Assembly (NCBI GenBank): GCA_963855995.1
Contig: OY979717.1
Coordinates: 67,688,354 to 67,752,353, forward strand
DNA: 64,000 nucleotides
Origin: Muricea muricata
Lineage: Eukaryota > Cnidaria > Anthozoa > Malacalcyonacea > Plexauridae
Reading direction: 5' to 3'
The notes under the pieces were generated by a model. It saw only the letters and a list, made by a program, of their open reading frames with translations. It searched no databases and had not been told where the DNA came from. Every line of letters begins with the position of its first letter. Positions within the stretch are counted from its first letter, which is position 1. Shown here piece by piece: positions 1 through 10,202 of the stretch. A program made the translations under genes and the position numbers.

Positions 1-354
1 TAGCGTCTTTTTAGTGTCAGCATAACGCTTCTCCACACTACCAAACCAGCCTTCCGTTCAGTTCTTTTAACTCTTTAAGCCACGTGTTAAAATAGCACCT
101 ACACTACTGTAATCTTTAAAGCATGCTAAATAAAACAGTCTATACTATTTTAAAAGGTACAATACACATGTACATATCATGTAGCCTAGGTTTAAAAACA
201 TTTATCGAACATAAAAAATTTCTACACGATCACCGAATCTTTTACCCGTCTATACGTATTGCCTTGCAATGATATTAATCTCTATTTATTTTGCGAGTTT
301 CCGAGCAAGCACTCTTATCTTTGCCTGCATGTTGTTCTATTTAGAAGTTCTGTT
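1..354. other. Gene-free AT-rich stretch at left edge
   Basis: No open frame or splice-bounded coding exon is convincing here. The minus strand near 40-65 has a short coding-like run after a possible acceptor, but it stops quickly. I see no further repeat structure. Confidence 0.4.
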
Positions 355-355
355 T

Positions 356-770
356 ATTCACAAGCTTGATGCAAATTGCACCAAATCGGCAAGTAACAAG
401 TTGCATCAAGTCTGATATTAGAGAGCTTAAGCAAGCGACATTTTTGTCAACACGGACGGCAGCCGGAAGTAAGTTGCATCGTTATAGATGGCTAATGATG
501 GCGTCAGCCGTCCTCGTTTGAAATCAACAACGGCAGTCAGTCAACTTTAACGTTCGTGATTTCAAACAAGAACGGCTGACGCCATCATTCGCCATCTATA
601 ACGACTCAACATACTTCCGACTGCCGTCCGTGTTGACAAAAACGTCGCTTGCCTAAACTCACTATTGACAGACTTGATGCAACTTGATGAAGCTAACAGG
701 CTTGATGCAACTTAATGAGAAACTTGCCTCAAGCCTGTAAAATCAAGAACTGGCATCAAGTCGGTGGAGT
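356..770. repeat. Degenerate CTTGATGCAACTTG-type repeat cluster
   Basis: Short variants of CTTGATGCAACTTG and its reverse complement recur many times on both sides of the palindrome at 426-658 (for example at 362, 400, 672 and 700). The units are not identical and change orientation, so this is a foldback-like array rather than a simple tandem repeat. Related CAAGTTG-rich arrays occur near 3.4-3.8 kb and 8.9 kb. The unit size and family are my inference. Confidence 0.5.
426..658. mobile_element. Foldback (palindromic) MITE
   Basis: Two arms of roughly 100 bp are reverse complements with few mismatches: the left arm carries GCAAGCGACATTTTTGTCAA and the right arm ends in the complementary GTCGCTTGCC. 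They meet around a short centre near 545. There is no coding capacity. A clear target-site duplication was not found. The element sits inside the degenerate CTTGATGCAACTTG cluster, which may have been its target. Confidence 0.65.
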
Positions 771-1023
771 TTCTGTGTGTACAGTAAGATATGTATATTA
801 TGTTAGTGGCTATTTTCTATGCAGTGAGATTTATTAAGAACGAGACACGAGATTTCCACATTATTTTTAATTAGCACCAACTATATTTCTCACATTTAAA
901 TTTTGCCAATAATTAGCCGAAAATATTGTTAGCTACATATAGTCCTTAATAATGGCGGCCTATCGTGGTAAATCTTGTGTACTTTTAGACAGGACCGTGT
1001 TTACAGTAAAGGATTGAACTTAC

Positions 1024-1479
1024 GTGCAAAAGAGACGTTGCTTTAATAGTGCTTCAAAAATCTATATTAAGAGTAAATAGAGTAATATTTAATAGTAAAG
1101 AGTTTGTATAAAGAGGTGATATTACTTGACATGTGACATAACAAAGGGAATACATTACCTGTTTAAAGTAATTGCCATAAGCATGAGTTGAAAATTTCCT
1201 CACATTTTGGAACAAAGAACTAAAATCAACACAATAATTTATTCTTTTCAATAGTAGCAAGTTTAATAATGACATAATGAATTTGAAGCCAATTACGTGA
1301 ACGTTGATTAACTTGACGGTTTGCAAAATTACACTTTTAATTTAGTACACCTTTTAACTTTGACATTCAAGTCCTGGTGATTACCTGAACTGTTCCAAAC
1401 ATTTTCCTTCAGCAGTTTGTTTAGCAACAGCTGCGGTACTTGATGGTTCTTTGCTTTTACTACCTGGCAAAACAGGCAG
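1024..1479 (-). CDS. Partial host gene: three consecutive phase-matched exons, protein unidentified
   Basis: Three minus-strand exons have good splice sites: 1479-1385 (acceptor after ATGTTTTAG, donor GTAATC), 1219-1159 (acceptor after GTTGATTTTAG, donor GTAATG) and 1061-1024 (acceptor after TTAATATAG, donor GTAAGT). Their phases chain exactly (0 to 2, 2 to 0, 0 to 2). Joined, they encode about 63 residues, first a polar Ser/Lys-rich part (LPVLPGSKSKEPSS) and then a helical-looking part (exons SLFQNVRKFSTHAYGNYFKQ and IFEALLKQRLFC). A possible preceding exon ends with donor GTAAGT at 2940 and reads KFEDVV in a matching phase. The gene should continue beyond the left edge. I do not recognise the family. 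The frame of 1385-1479 is the least certain, since a second frame is also open, although only the chosen one joins the next exon. Confidence 0.45.
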
Positions 1480-2199
1480 CTAAAACATAGAAGAGTAAAT
1501 TATCAAAATTTTTTAAACATTGATGAATCTATGCAGGTTTGCATTTCGCGGGTCACAATAAACCAATTTTAAAACCTATTTATTTGTACATTTAGAAGAA
1601 ATGACTTCATAAACATTAAAAAAATCTGCTGCCATCTTCAAACACAACGAAGCTTACTTTAGTTCACCATTAGAAGCAAAAACGTCAGTTGATTTGCCTT
1701 TACGCGCTTTATTCAGTTGTAACTGTTTATTATGCCTATTGCATTATTGACAGTCTTAAAAGTTAAAAATCTTTATCATTTTCCATTTCTTTGAAAATTG
1801 TTTTTTTTAAAGTCTATAAACATGCGGTAGTATTCACATAACATTAAGAAATTGTCGAGCTGCTTTTCGCCACTGGTTAAATTCAGCAACGATGAAAAAA
1901 AAACATTTGTGCACGAGCATGTTTTTAAAATCAAGCAAGATATTATACTATATTACTATACGGACATGGTTACATGGTATATTTATATACAGTCTGACGG
2001 CTATTGGCCGATGGATGCGTTTACTGGTGTTGACTAACAATGATGTTATTTTCTTATTTACGTAAAGAAGGTATCCTACCCAAATAACCTTGTGTGTTTT
2101 ACGTTTCGAAAGTCGAAAAATGTCATTGCAAAACGCTTTTTACAAACTATTTAGCGGAAACACGAATTGTATATCGAAGGAACTAGACTCAGTTTTGAA
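1480..2199. other. Intronic or intergenic DNA, nothing recognised
   Basis: This stretch is AT-rich with poly-T and poly-A runs. The 61-codon frame at 1852-2037 has no recognisable composition or motif and I treat it as chance. Confidence 0.4.
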
Positions 2200-2345
2200 G
2201 TGTCACATAATCAAACCGAAGCATTGAGCTACCATTCCAAAAGTCGTGGGTTCAATTCCTGCCGTGGTCAGACATATTTTTCTGCTTGCCTGTTGTCGAT
2301 ATAAACTCAGAGTAACACTAAAAACTTCATTTTCACCGGCTAATA
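2200..2345 (+). mobile_element. SINE-like tRNA-derived head and body
   Basis: At about 2246-2262 the sequence GTGGGTTCAATTCCTGCC matches a Pol III B box and T-arm, and is followed by a body beginning TCAGACATATTTTTCTGCTTG. No convincing A box or full cloverleaf is visible, so this is not a functional tRNA gene. A tRNA-derived SINE fragment is the simplest reading. The ORF running through it (2246-2533) looks spurious. Confidence 0.45.
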
Positions 2346-2750
2346 AATCACGAATCGTAAATTCTCAGTATGAACCTATAGTAAGCAGCCACCTGTATCG
2401 ACTGGTTCATCACAGTACCTGTGGTTTCTTTGCCGGATTAAGAAGAATGGCAAGCAATTTCTTCAATAATTTTTCTTCACTGCAAAAGGTACACAAACAA
2501 AAAGCTTCAAGTGCTACTGAGTATGTAAAATAAATCAAAGCAACATAGGAAGCAAAGGAGGTACATGTATAGAATCAAGTGGAGAGGAAGAATAGCTATA
2601 TATTTTAATTAAACACAGAGAGCATTGCACAAAAGAAAAATAGTATCTGATGATCAGTGACTTTTATCGGCTGCTCAGATTTTCTCTCACTGCAGAGAAA
2701 ATTGACAGGACGGGATAGTATGGTTGGAAAAACTCATTAAAGAGATCTGG
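2346..2750. other. No feature recognised
   Basis: Probably the non-conserved tail of the SINE-like piece followed by unique AT-rich DNA. I see no gene. Confidence 0.35.
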
Positions 2751-2828
2751 CAAAAGTACGTATTGATATTAAAGGTAACGACAATATATTTATATTGCAT
2801 ATTGCTTTAATATCAATACGTACTTTTG
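2751..2828. repeat. Perfect 24-nt inverted repeat (hairpin)
   Basis: CAAAAGTACGTATTGATATT plus four more bases at 2751-2774 is the exact reverse complement of 2805-2828, with a loop of 30 nt. It could be a tiny foldback element or a small-RNA hairpin. The sequence alone cannot decide. Confidence 0.6.
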
Positions 2829-3379
2829 AAGTACCCGTAATAACCGTTGTTAAATTCGCGATAACATGCTTGGTTACTGAAATATTGAAGGACAAATAAG
2901 GATAAATACACTAGCCATCCAATGCATACAGTATACTTACAACGACGTCTTCAAATTTTAATTTGTTTTTGAAATAAAAGTAATTAACGTCTAGCGCGAG
3001 TTGTTGCGTGGTCGTTAATATGTGTTATTTATGCATTACGTTAATTATGAAGTTTGCTAGCCAATCAGGTGCTTCGGGTAGGGTTGCTGGGAGGTGTTGC
3101 TTGGTCCTGGGCTCACTTGCTTGCTGCCAGCCTGACTGTACGCTTGATTTCCCTCCACACGTGCCAGTGGTTGACTGTTGCTGAGTTCTGCAGCTGCTTG
3201 TCTTCCCCATCCAACTGGTCGCCGGATCCTGCAATCGCTAAATGCTCGCTCATCGCCCCCCCCCCCTTCATGGGTTATCCACGGTGACCTGCTATCCGGT
3301 TGTCGTATTTTGTCTGTGCGTGTGTGTTTTACTAGTTGTTCAGTTACTGCCGCACCTGCACGTCGGGCTTGCTCTCCAG
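2829..3379. other. Mostly unique DNA with a poly-C run; one possible exon end
   Basis: A strong minus-strand donor (GTAAGTATAC) at 2940-2931 follows a coding-like stretch reading KFEDVV, which could precede the exon at 1385-1479. Its acceptor is weak. The overlapping ORFs on both strands at 3025-3500 are not supported by any motif. A run of C lies at about 3257-3267. Confidence 0.3.
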
Positions 3380-3824
3380 CTACACACGTAAAAATCTCAC
3401 AACTTGTAACAAGTCTGCAGACAAGCCGTCAACAAGATGTGTTCGCACTGCTTGTACCAAGTTTGTCAACAAGTTGTTCCAAACTTGTTGACAACTTGTA
3501 ACAAGCTTGACGAAAATATCATACTTGTTACAAGGTTGTTCTAACAACTCTGATACAATCCTGTTGTAGCAAGTTTGTTACAAGATTGACAACACAAGGC
3601 TGTAACAACATTGTTATATCATGCTGTATCAGTCTTGTTGGAACAATCTTGTAACAGGTCTGATAGTCCCATCAAGCTTGTTACAATTTGTCAACAGCTT
3701 GTTCCAAACTTGTTCCAACAAATTCGGAACAAGCAGTGCGAATACATCTTGTCAACAACTTGTGAACAGACTTGTTACAACTTTTTGCAGGTCTGTAGCA
3801 ACTTGTGCGTTTTTACGTGTGTAG
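3380..3824. mobile_element. Inverted-repeat element made of TTGTTACAAG-type units
   Basis: The ends are inverted repeats: CTACACACGTAAAAA at 3380 and its complement TTTTTACGTGTGTAG ending at 3824. The interior consists almost entirely of degenerate units such as ACTTGTAACAAG, CTTGTTGACAAC and their complements. Both halves also share a CAGTGCG-type block (about 3448 and 3733). There is no coding capacity. Superfamily and target duplication are unresolved. Confidence 0.6.
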
Positions 3825-4573
3825 TCCGCATGAATTTCTTTCTAGATCCTCATCTCACGTGGTTCGCTCGTGAGCTATGAGCAGTATATATTGTCCAGTC
3901 AGCCGGTATGTGCGTATAAATATTGTGCTTATTCACCAGGTAAGGTATATCGTAGTTTCTTTCTTATCATGTACTTTCTGTTTCAACCGTATTGGTGTGA
4001 CGTTAGCTCTGTCCTTGGAGACGTAATTCGGGATATTGGCATTGACGGAGGTCTCTTCTACCTAGAAGATAGCTGCGGAGAATGGAGTTCATCGTACGCC
4101 GGCTAGCCGAGTAAACTAGGCAGACTGGACCTTCCCCAACAGAGCTACACCCTCCAGAACACGGCTTGCATTTAGTACGAGGGCTTAAGATGTTAATATA
4201 GCCCTATTTCTGCTCGTGATATCATTAAAATATTAATACCTAATCATTTGTCTTCCTAGTATCATTTGTCCTTCAATAATATTTCAGAAATGAATGCTAC
4301 CAAAAATTTAACAACGTATATTACAATTGCTCAAAAGGTTCTTATCGATAAGCAAAAAAACATCTTGCTATTAATATCATTTTTACTCTCAGAGTCGGAA
4401 CGTTTTGTCAATTGAATTGCAAAATCTGTCATTTATCCACAAAAAAGTAAAAATCATTAATTTGAACTCTACTGAATTGAACTAAAGCAAAAGAACTAGG
4501 TACAGATTCTGCATGGAATTTTCAAAATTATCAAAATTTTATGAAGCATTAATTTCATTTTTATCTGCTTTAC
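3825..4573. other. No feature recognised
   Basis: AT-rich DNA. The ORF at 3870-4106 carries no motif and overlaps no repeat that I recognise. Confidence 0.35.
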
Positions 4574-4627
4574 CTATTAGGAACTTCTGTAGGCTTCTTT
4601 GGCATCCTGCCAATGACATGGTCACCT
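4574..4627 (-). CDS. Possible host exon, family unknown
   Basis: A 54-nt minus-strand interval is bounded by acceptor TTTTTCCAG and donor GTAAAG. Two frames are open: one reads GDHVIGRMPKKPTEVPN and the other VTMSLAGCQRSLQKFLI. Only the second has a phase compatible with the neighbouring candidate exons. It may belong to the same unidentified minus-strand gene as 1024-1479. This is inference from splice signals only. Confidence 0.25.
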
Positions 4628-4969
4628 CTGGAAAAATTCTTTATAATAGATGAGCATAGTCACTGAACCACTACTCCAGCTTCTTCTATAGACAATGAAA
4701 GAATTCACAAGCGAACAATCAAACATAGAATTATAATTGTAATTCTTCGAATTCTGCAACTGATGTGTGGTAATTAATTGCTGTGTTTCTAGGTTTGCCG
4801 TTATTGCTTAATATACAATGTGATGGGAATAACCCATTTCTTTGATTAGAAAATTCTCTGCAGCAATTGGGATGAAAAAATTATGATGAAGTTCTTATTA
4901 GCACATTTAAGACTCTATTTGATTGTGCTGAGAGAAAAAGTCACGATCATGGAGAGGAATCTGTCCATG

Positions 4970-5294
4970 TTAGCCAGCGGCCAACGCTGCAAGGGCAGAT
5001 ACGAGGTTAGCAAGTTTCTTTTTAACAAACGCTTGGTACTGTATGTCATATTCATGATACGAGAAGTTTCTTGTTTCAACGTTCACTTGTGATGACTTGA
5101 GACACCGCAAGTTCTCGTAAGGATTTAAAAATTGTAAGTCTTTCATGGCCTCTGTGCAGGTAACTATCACTGAGCTTTACTAATATATCTGGAGGAGCGG
5201 CTCCTATACTTGCTTCAGTAATCGGAGTGTCGCCAAAAACATGGCGGATTTCGGCCTCTGCTGACGCCAGATCCACGCCATATGGTTCCTCAGC
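4970..5294 (-). CDS. Coding exon(s) of an unidentified minus-strand host gene
   Basis: After an acceptor (ATACCTTTAG) the frame 5294-5168 reads AEEPYGVDLASAEAEIRHVF and continues through PPDILVKLS. A second open stretch, 5151-4970, reads EAMKDLQFLNPYENL and ends LVSALAALAAG before TAA. The two frames differ by one base across the 16 nt between them, too short for an intron, so either a small indel or a different exon boundary is present. A related but damaged copy of the first part lies in opposite orientation at 7928-8031. The composition is clearly protein-like. I cannot name the family. Confidence 0.45.
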
Positions 5295-7062
5295 CTAAAG
5301 GTATTTGCCACTGACTGGGCTCAATTGTAAAGCAGGCTCATCTTTCACACCCCCCTTTTATTTTTTTGCAAAATTTTGTTTTGTCTTTTAGTTTTCGCTG
5401 TAAATTTTGGGGGTTTTAAAAGCTTTTTTCATGTTTGCTGGACGCTTCACGAACTTTTGAAAAACATATTTGCAAGTTTTACAAGTTATCTCGGCCAGGA
5501 AAGGACAAAAAACCTCGAAATATATTGGCAAAAACAACATTTCAAGGGACAATTGGATTGGTATAAAACCGAAGAATTTTGCAGTTTATATTCACGAGGA
5601 AAAAACAAAATATTTCCAGCTAAAATTGTTGAGTAAAACGTATTTTTAACAACGAGCGGGTACTTTACACTTTACCGTACCCGAATAACGTCAGTAGGCG
5701 ATTTTGATGGCGCATGTACTTTGTAATTACTAGGGTACGGTAAAATGTAAAATTTCCCAACGAGCTTTTGAAACGAGTGTTTTTGTCTTTAAAGCCGCTT
5801 TGTTGTACATCAGCATTTGTTATATGGCTATGTTTTTACCCGTTTTTTACAATCATGCTTTAATGTTTTTATTGAATGCCATCTTGTGACCATAAATCAA
5901 GGCTTTTTGTTTCTTAACTGTCTTGAACATTACTATAGATGGTAGAAAATTCGTGCATTTCACAAAATGTTTTGCATTTTACATGCAAGTTTTTGCGTCT
6001 CGTAAAGTATTTTTTGCAAATTATATTGTGTATAATTTTGCTCACGAAGTTCAAGCATAGTTCAAGCATGCTTGCTTGAGACAAGCTTTCTCTCTCATTT
6101 CCCCCTATGTTTAAGCTTAATATTTATGCTTGCTTGAATAGCCAGTATATAATCTGACTACCATTCTTGTTCACCTCAGAACTATTCCGCAACAATACTG
6201 CTGAGATGTATTATTTGTTTAATTACTTAAATAGGTAAGATATAATTTTTCACTACCAATACTCCACAGAGATAAATACTCCTCACAAAAATATAATATG
6301 ATATGGATTAGGGGAATTGACTGCTGTCAATAAAAGTACAGTATTAAGATGCCTAATCCCCAATGAAGCTCTCATCTCTCCATTATCCATCTTGTGCACC
6401 CCCCTCCTTTTCTCCTTATTATTCTACTGCTTTTGGCTTTTTTGAACAACTCTTTAAAAAATGTATTTTTGTTTACTACAAAACCAATCCACAGTGATAC
6501 AATTCTTAGTTATATTATTTAAAGTGAAAAAATTCAAAGTTAAGTAATTTAAACTAACAATGAGTCATTGAAGAAAAACACCAACTCCACATTTAGCAAG
6601 AGTAATCCTAACTCCACTTGAGCAATGTATGCTCCCTGAGTGGGATGAGGATATTATATCATGCTGATACTATGGTAAAAATGCTACATCATCTCAAGGT
6701 TGAGGATGACATGAATCTCCCATCTCTGCATTGGTGGTGCAGATGTTCTCTGAAATTACAATAATGCCTAAAACTACATTGTATACTATTATGACTATGA
6801 CTATGACATAACTATCATTGTGTTGTCCAAATGGGCTTTTCTGATCTCTTCTCAATTTTGATGTGGTATTGATAACAGATTATTAGTGCAACATTTGAAG
6901 AAAACAGTTGTACTGCACAAAATATTACACATATATGACAGATATCCATGTTGACTGTAGCTACATATTAGAATACATAATAAGTTAGAGTGGGAGTGTT
7001 TTGCTCTAGTTCTTGGTACATCACATTAAAATCTGCAATAAAATGAAAAACAAATTTACTAC
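5295..7062. other. Spacer between inverted exon copies; no gene recognised
   Basis: Weak inverted similarity to 7840-7927 continues for some tens of bases from 5295 (C-rich run, then TTTTTTTGCAAAA). Beyond that the stretch is AT-rich. The frame 5376-5636 has no motif. No transposon ends were found. Confidence 0.35.
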
Positions 7063-7133
7063 CTTGTTTGTGTTCAATTAATGTATAGAAACATGCAAGG
7101 CTATTAATAATTAAAACCACTGAGTGTCCAGCA
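7063..7133 (-). CDS. Possible hydrophobic host exon
   Basis: A 71-nt minus-strand interval reads GHSVVLIINSLACFYTLIEH and ends at donor GTAGTAAA. The upstream acceptor is weak, although a CTAAC branch-point-like sequence lies about 30 nt before it. The translation is regular and partly hydrophobic. It could be part of the same unidentified minus-strand gene as the exons near 5, 4.6 and 1.2 kb. Confidence 0.25.
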
Positions 7134-7927
7134 CTCCCATGATGAATAACCATCAGGTGTTAGACAGCAAAATAAGAAATGAGATCCATAATGCATCTTA
7201 CCCAACACGTTACTCAAAAATAGGAAAAAAACGGCACAATGTAAATTTTATGGTATTTATAGACATGACCTAAAATGTTATGTTATGCACCACTGACACT
7301 ACATTGCATTTCAAAAACAAGCTGAATTAATTGTCTGTTTCTCTACACTTCAATTTATTTTATTACTATGCCAACAGAGGTCACAGAGGCATAGATGTTT
7401 TTATCAGGCACAGAGAGATTGTTCCACACTGTCAAGTGATATAATTAACTTCAGTATCAAACTGCAAATGGGCAAACATTAAATCATGGATACATGATTA
7501 TAAGCATTCATCAAGGAAAACTTGTTGTCCATATAAATAACATCAAAAACAGCTCTATTAAAGTAAAAGTCAGATTCTGATGCTGAAGACAGAACTGTTT
7601 ATACGGAAATACCCAATAAATAAACAGACTTTGCATCAGCGTTTCACAAAAAATTTTTTTACGTATTTCTGTAAACTTTGAGAATGAAAATGCAAACTTA
7701 GCCAGTAAAACGATATAAAATTGAAAGTTTCGAGATTCTTACCTTCTAGAAGAAACATTTCCACATTATTTTTACAAATACTTGCGTCCACGAGCGAAAA
7801 AACCCTATTTTTTCTTTGATTTTTTCCCCGAAAACAACCAAGCCATAAAGTTTTTTGCAAAAACCAGGGGGGCGAAAGTCTTCTTAAAAGCTCGGGATCG
7901 CGGTTGGTCAGTGGTAAATACCTGTAG
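7134..7927. other. No firm feature; possible minus-strand exon ending at 7743
   Basis: A minus-strand donor GTAAGAAT near 7742 follows a stretch reading NNVEMFLLEG, but its acceptor is uncertain. The longer frame 7636-7992 runs through this and the inverted exon copy and is not a gene by itself. Confidence 0.25.
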
Positions 7928-8031
7928 GCTGAGGAACCATATGGCGTCAGCAAAGGCCAAAATCCGCCATGTTTTTGGCGACACTTTTTCATGCCGAGCC
8001 GCTCCTCCAGATATATTAGTAAAGCTCAGTG
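7928..8031 (+). pseudogene. Inverted, damaged copy of the exon at 5168-5294
   Basis: The plus strand here matches the minus-strand exon at 5294-5168: acceptor AATACCTGTAG, then GCTGAGGAACCATATGGCGT, then IRHVFGDT and PPDILVKLS. It lacks about 11 nt after the first six codons and has a diverged centre, so the frame is shifted relative to the other copy. It ends at a donor-like GTAACT. The two copies form an inverted pair about 2.6 kb apart. Confidence 0.5.
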
Positions 8032-8089
8032 GTAACTATACAAAGTTCCACGATTAGATGTAATTGAAGTTATGGACATTCACCATTGC

Positions 8090-8325
8090 GACACAAGACC
8101 TAAGCGAAATTGCAAGGTATAACATGCCTCGCAATCATAAAGTCGTGCAACATTTTTGTTGCAAGAAGCATTGCACGAAGTAGAATCAGGTTCTACTTTT
8201 CGCAATGATTGCCGCAGCGAATTTTTTAGCCATTGCACAGTGTAACATCCCTCTTGCAACTTGTCTCGCAAAATTATCACGAAAAATTTGGTTTCAAGAG
8301 CATGCATAATTTTTTTATTCAAACT
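8090..8325. repeat. Degenerate palindromic TTGCAA-type repeat
   Basis: Imperfect inverted units alternate here, for example GAAGTAGAA with TTCTACTT, and GCAACATTTTTGTTGC. The layout resembles the foldback arrays at 0.4 and 3.4 kb but with a different unit. There is no coding potential. Confidence 0.4.
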
Positions 8326-8849
8326 TTAAAAATTTGAGATTAAATTTAAACTAGCTCAAATCGTTTGCAAGCCACGGTTGCGTTCTTGTTTGACCAGGGC
8401 GCAGTTTTACGAAAGGTAGAAAGCGCTATCGACAGGACAGTGATATTTTCAACTGACACAGAAAGACACGCAGTCATGTAAAAGGTGTACTCCTCTAAGA
8501 TAAACAAGTTTTTAGCTCGTTTAATATAGATTTTAACAGTTACTATCCGGTAGAAATCTAGCGCTATTCGATCACCTTTTTTCTGGTCTAATCCAGCATA
8601 TTAATTTTCACAACAACTTCGCTTGCTTTCTCGCGGTACAGTAAGTACCAAACATAATTATATTAATTCATGGCCCCTTTATCTTCCCCAACAACTCTGT
8701 GTGACATCATTTCGAACTTAGAGAGTTAGATTTACAGCACACTTGGTCGTTCTTAGCCCTTAATTTCCTTTCATTATACGTACCAGATGATGTACACAGC
8801 CCAGTGTATGAGGCCAATCTGATAATTATTGGAAATTATGCACAAGATA
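8326..8849. other. No feature recognised
   Basis: Unique-looking DNA with no supported exon or repeat. Confidence 0.35.
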
Positions 8850-8995
8850 CGTTGTCGGCTTGCAAGTTGACAAGTTGATAAACAAGTTGTACGATTAGTC
8901 TGACAAGTCTGATTTTGAAAGACTTGTCACAACTTGATAAAACTGGCAAGTTTGTTGCAACTAATATCCAGTGAAACTGATAACTTGGAACAAGG
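8850..8995. repeat. Short CAAGTTG-rich array
   Basis: Repeated ACAAGTTGATAA, GACAAGTCTG and CTTGTCACAACTTG variants in both orientations resemble the interior of the element at 3380-3824. It is probably a remnant of the same repeat class. Confidence 0.45.
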
Positions 8996-10041
8996 CTGTG
9001 GCATTTTTGGTCATTTTGGGTGTCTAATGGTCAACACAGATTTTAAATATTAGTTATCTTTGCACTGCTCAAAAAAACTCTGAATATGGGGATTGAGATT
9101 TAATGGGAAGGGTTGCTCTCAGAAGCCCTGTCCTAGGTACCATAGTTTGTGTGTTTGAATACCACTTAATGCTTGCTTTGCCTACAAAATTCAAACCTGG
9201 CTGCATGCAACTGATAACAGAAAATTGGAGTGCATAAAAAAAACTTAATATAGAATAATTATATAAATAAGTAGAATCATACTACCATGACACTAAATAC
9301 ACAACAATAATTTTTCTGGTGCATTTTTTAAATTCAAAAACAATTTGGAAATTGTTTTTAGCAAAATGACAAAATCAATTATTTATCGCCCTCAATTTCT
9401 AGAGCTCGAGGTTGTAATCTAATGGAGAAATCTCAAGATCGTGATCTAATTGTTAATCAGAAATTTCACAATTAGCTACTTGACAGAGCAGGACTAATAA
9501 CAATAAGCTCTGAAACTGCAAACATCAAGACAATAAACATTGCTGTACTCCAGCCAGCCTAAACTTAGCTCTGTGCAGACATGTACAGTGGAAGAAATTT
9601 TTCAAGTTAAAGAAACATGACAGATAATATTCACTGAGAAACAATGATTTGAATGTGTTGAATTGCATGGTCATAATAGTTGGCTTTTTCATGGTTTCGT
9701 TCTGGCCAAAAAATGTAAGTTACTAGTCAAGACATGCCAATTAGTTGTTCTTACATTACATTTGAATTTAACTGTAGTATTCTTCCTCTTGAGATAGATC
9801 ACATATGTACATCATCGAATGCATGCACAGTGGTTTGAAAAACAGGAGGGAAAATAAAAACTAGTTTTTACAGCAATGAATACACTGGGTACCATGGAAA
9901 TCTACAGTTATACTGAAACAATGAGATATTTGATATATATGTCATGTTTCCTGGCAATTGTATCAAGTTCTAAATTTTAGAAACTTACTTTGATAGACCT
10001 AGATAAACACTAGTCTCACTATAAATTATTGGAAGAGTTAC
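8996..10041. other. No firm feature
   Basis: A tRNA-like B box may be present near 9155 (GTGTTTGAATACCACT), which could mark another decayed SINE, but no second box is visible. The rest is AT-rich. Confidence 0.3.
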
Positions 10042-10202
10042 CTTCATCATTTATGGTCAGTTTTGTGTACAAAGCAAAGCTAGCTGCAGATATTATAGTG
10101 CATGTATGTACAGTATAAGTGCGACCACTTAAACATGCAACACTTACATATAGTCCACCACCATTGTTGATAGCCATATTCAGATATGGAAGCAGGTAAA
10201 AG
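10042..10202 (-). CDS. Two possible host exons, family unknown
   Basis: The interval 10202-10148 has acceptor CCTATACTCAG and donor GTAAGTG, and reads FYLLPYLNMAINNGGGLY. The interval 10083-10042 has acceptor ATCTGCAG and donor GTAACT, and reads SFALYTKLTINDE. Both look coding, but their preferred frames do not join directly, so one boundary or frame must be wrong. They may be 5' exons of the unidentified minus-strand gene seen further left. Confidence 0.3.

Noticed and set aside
2214-2275. tRNA gene
   Set aside because: Only a B box and T-arm-like part is visible, with no A box, acceptor stem pairing or terminator. A SINE fragment fits better.
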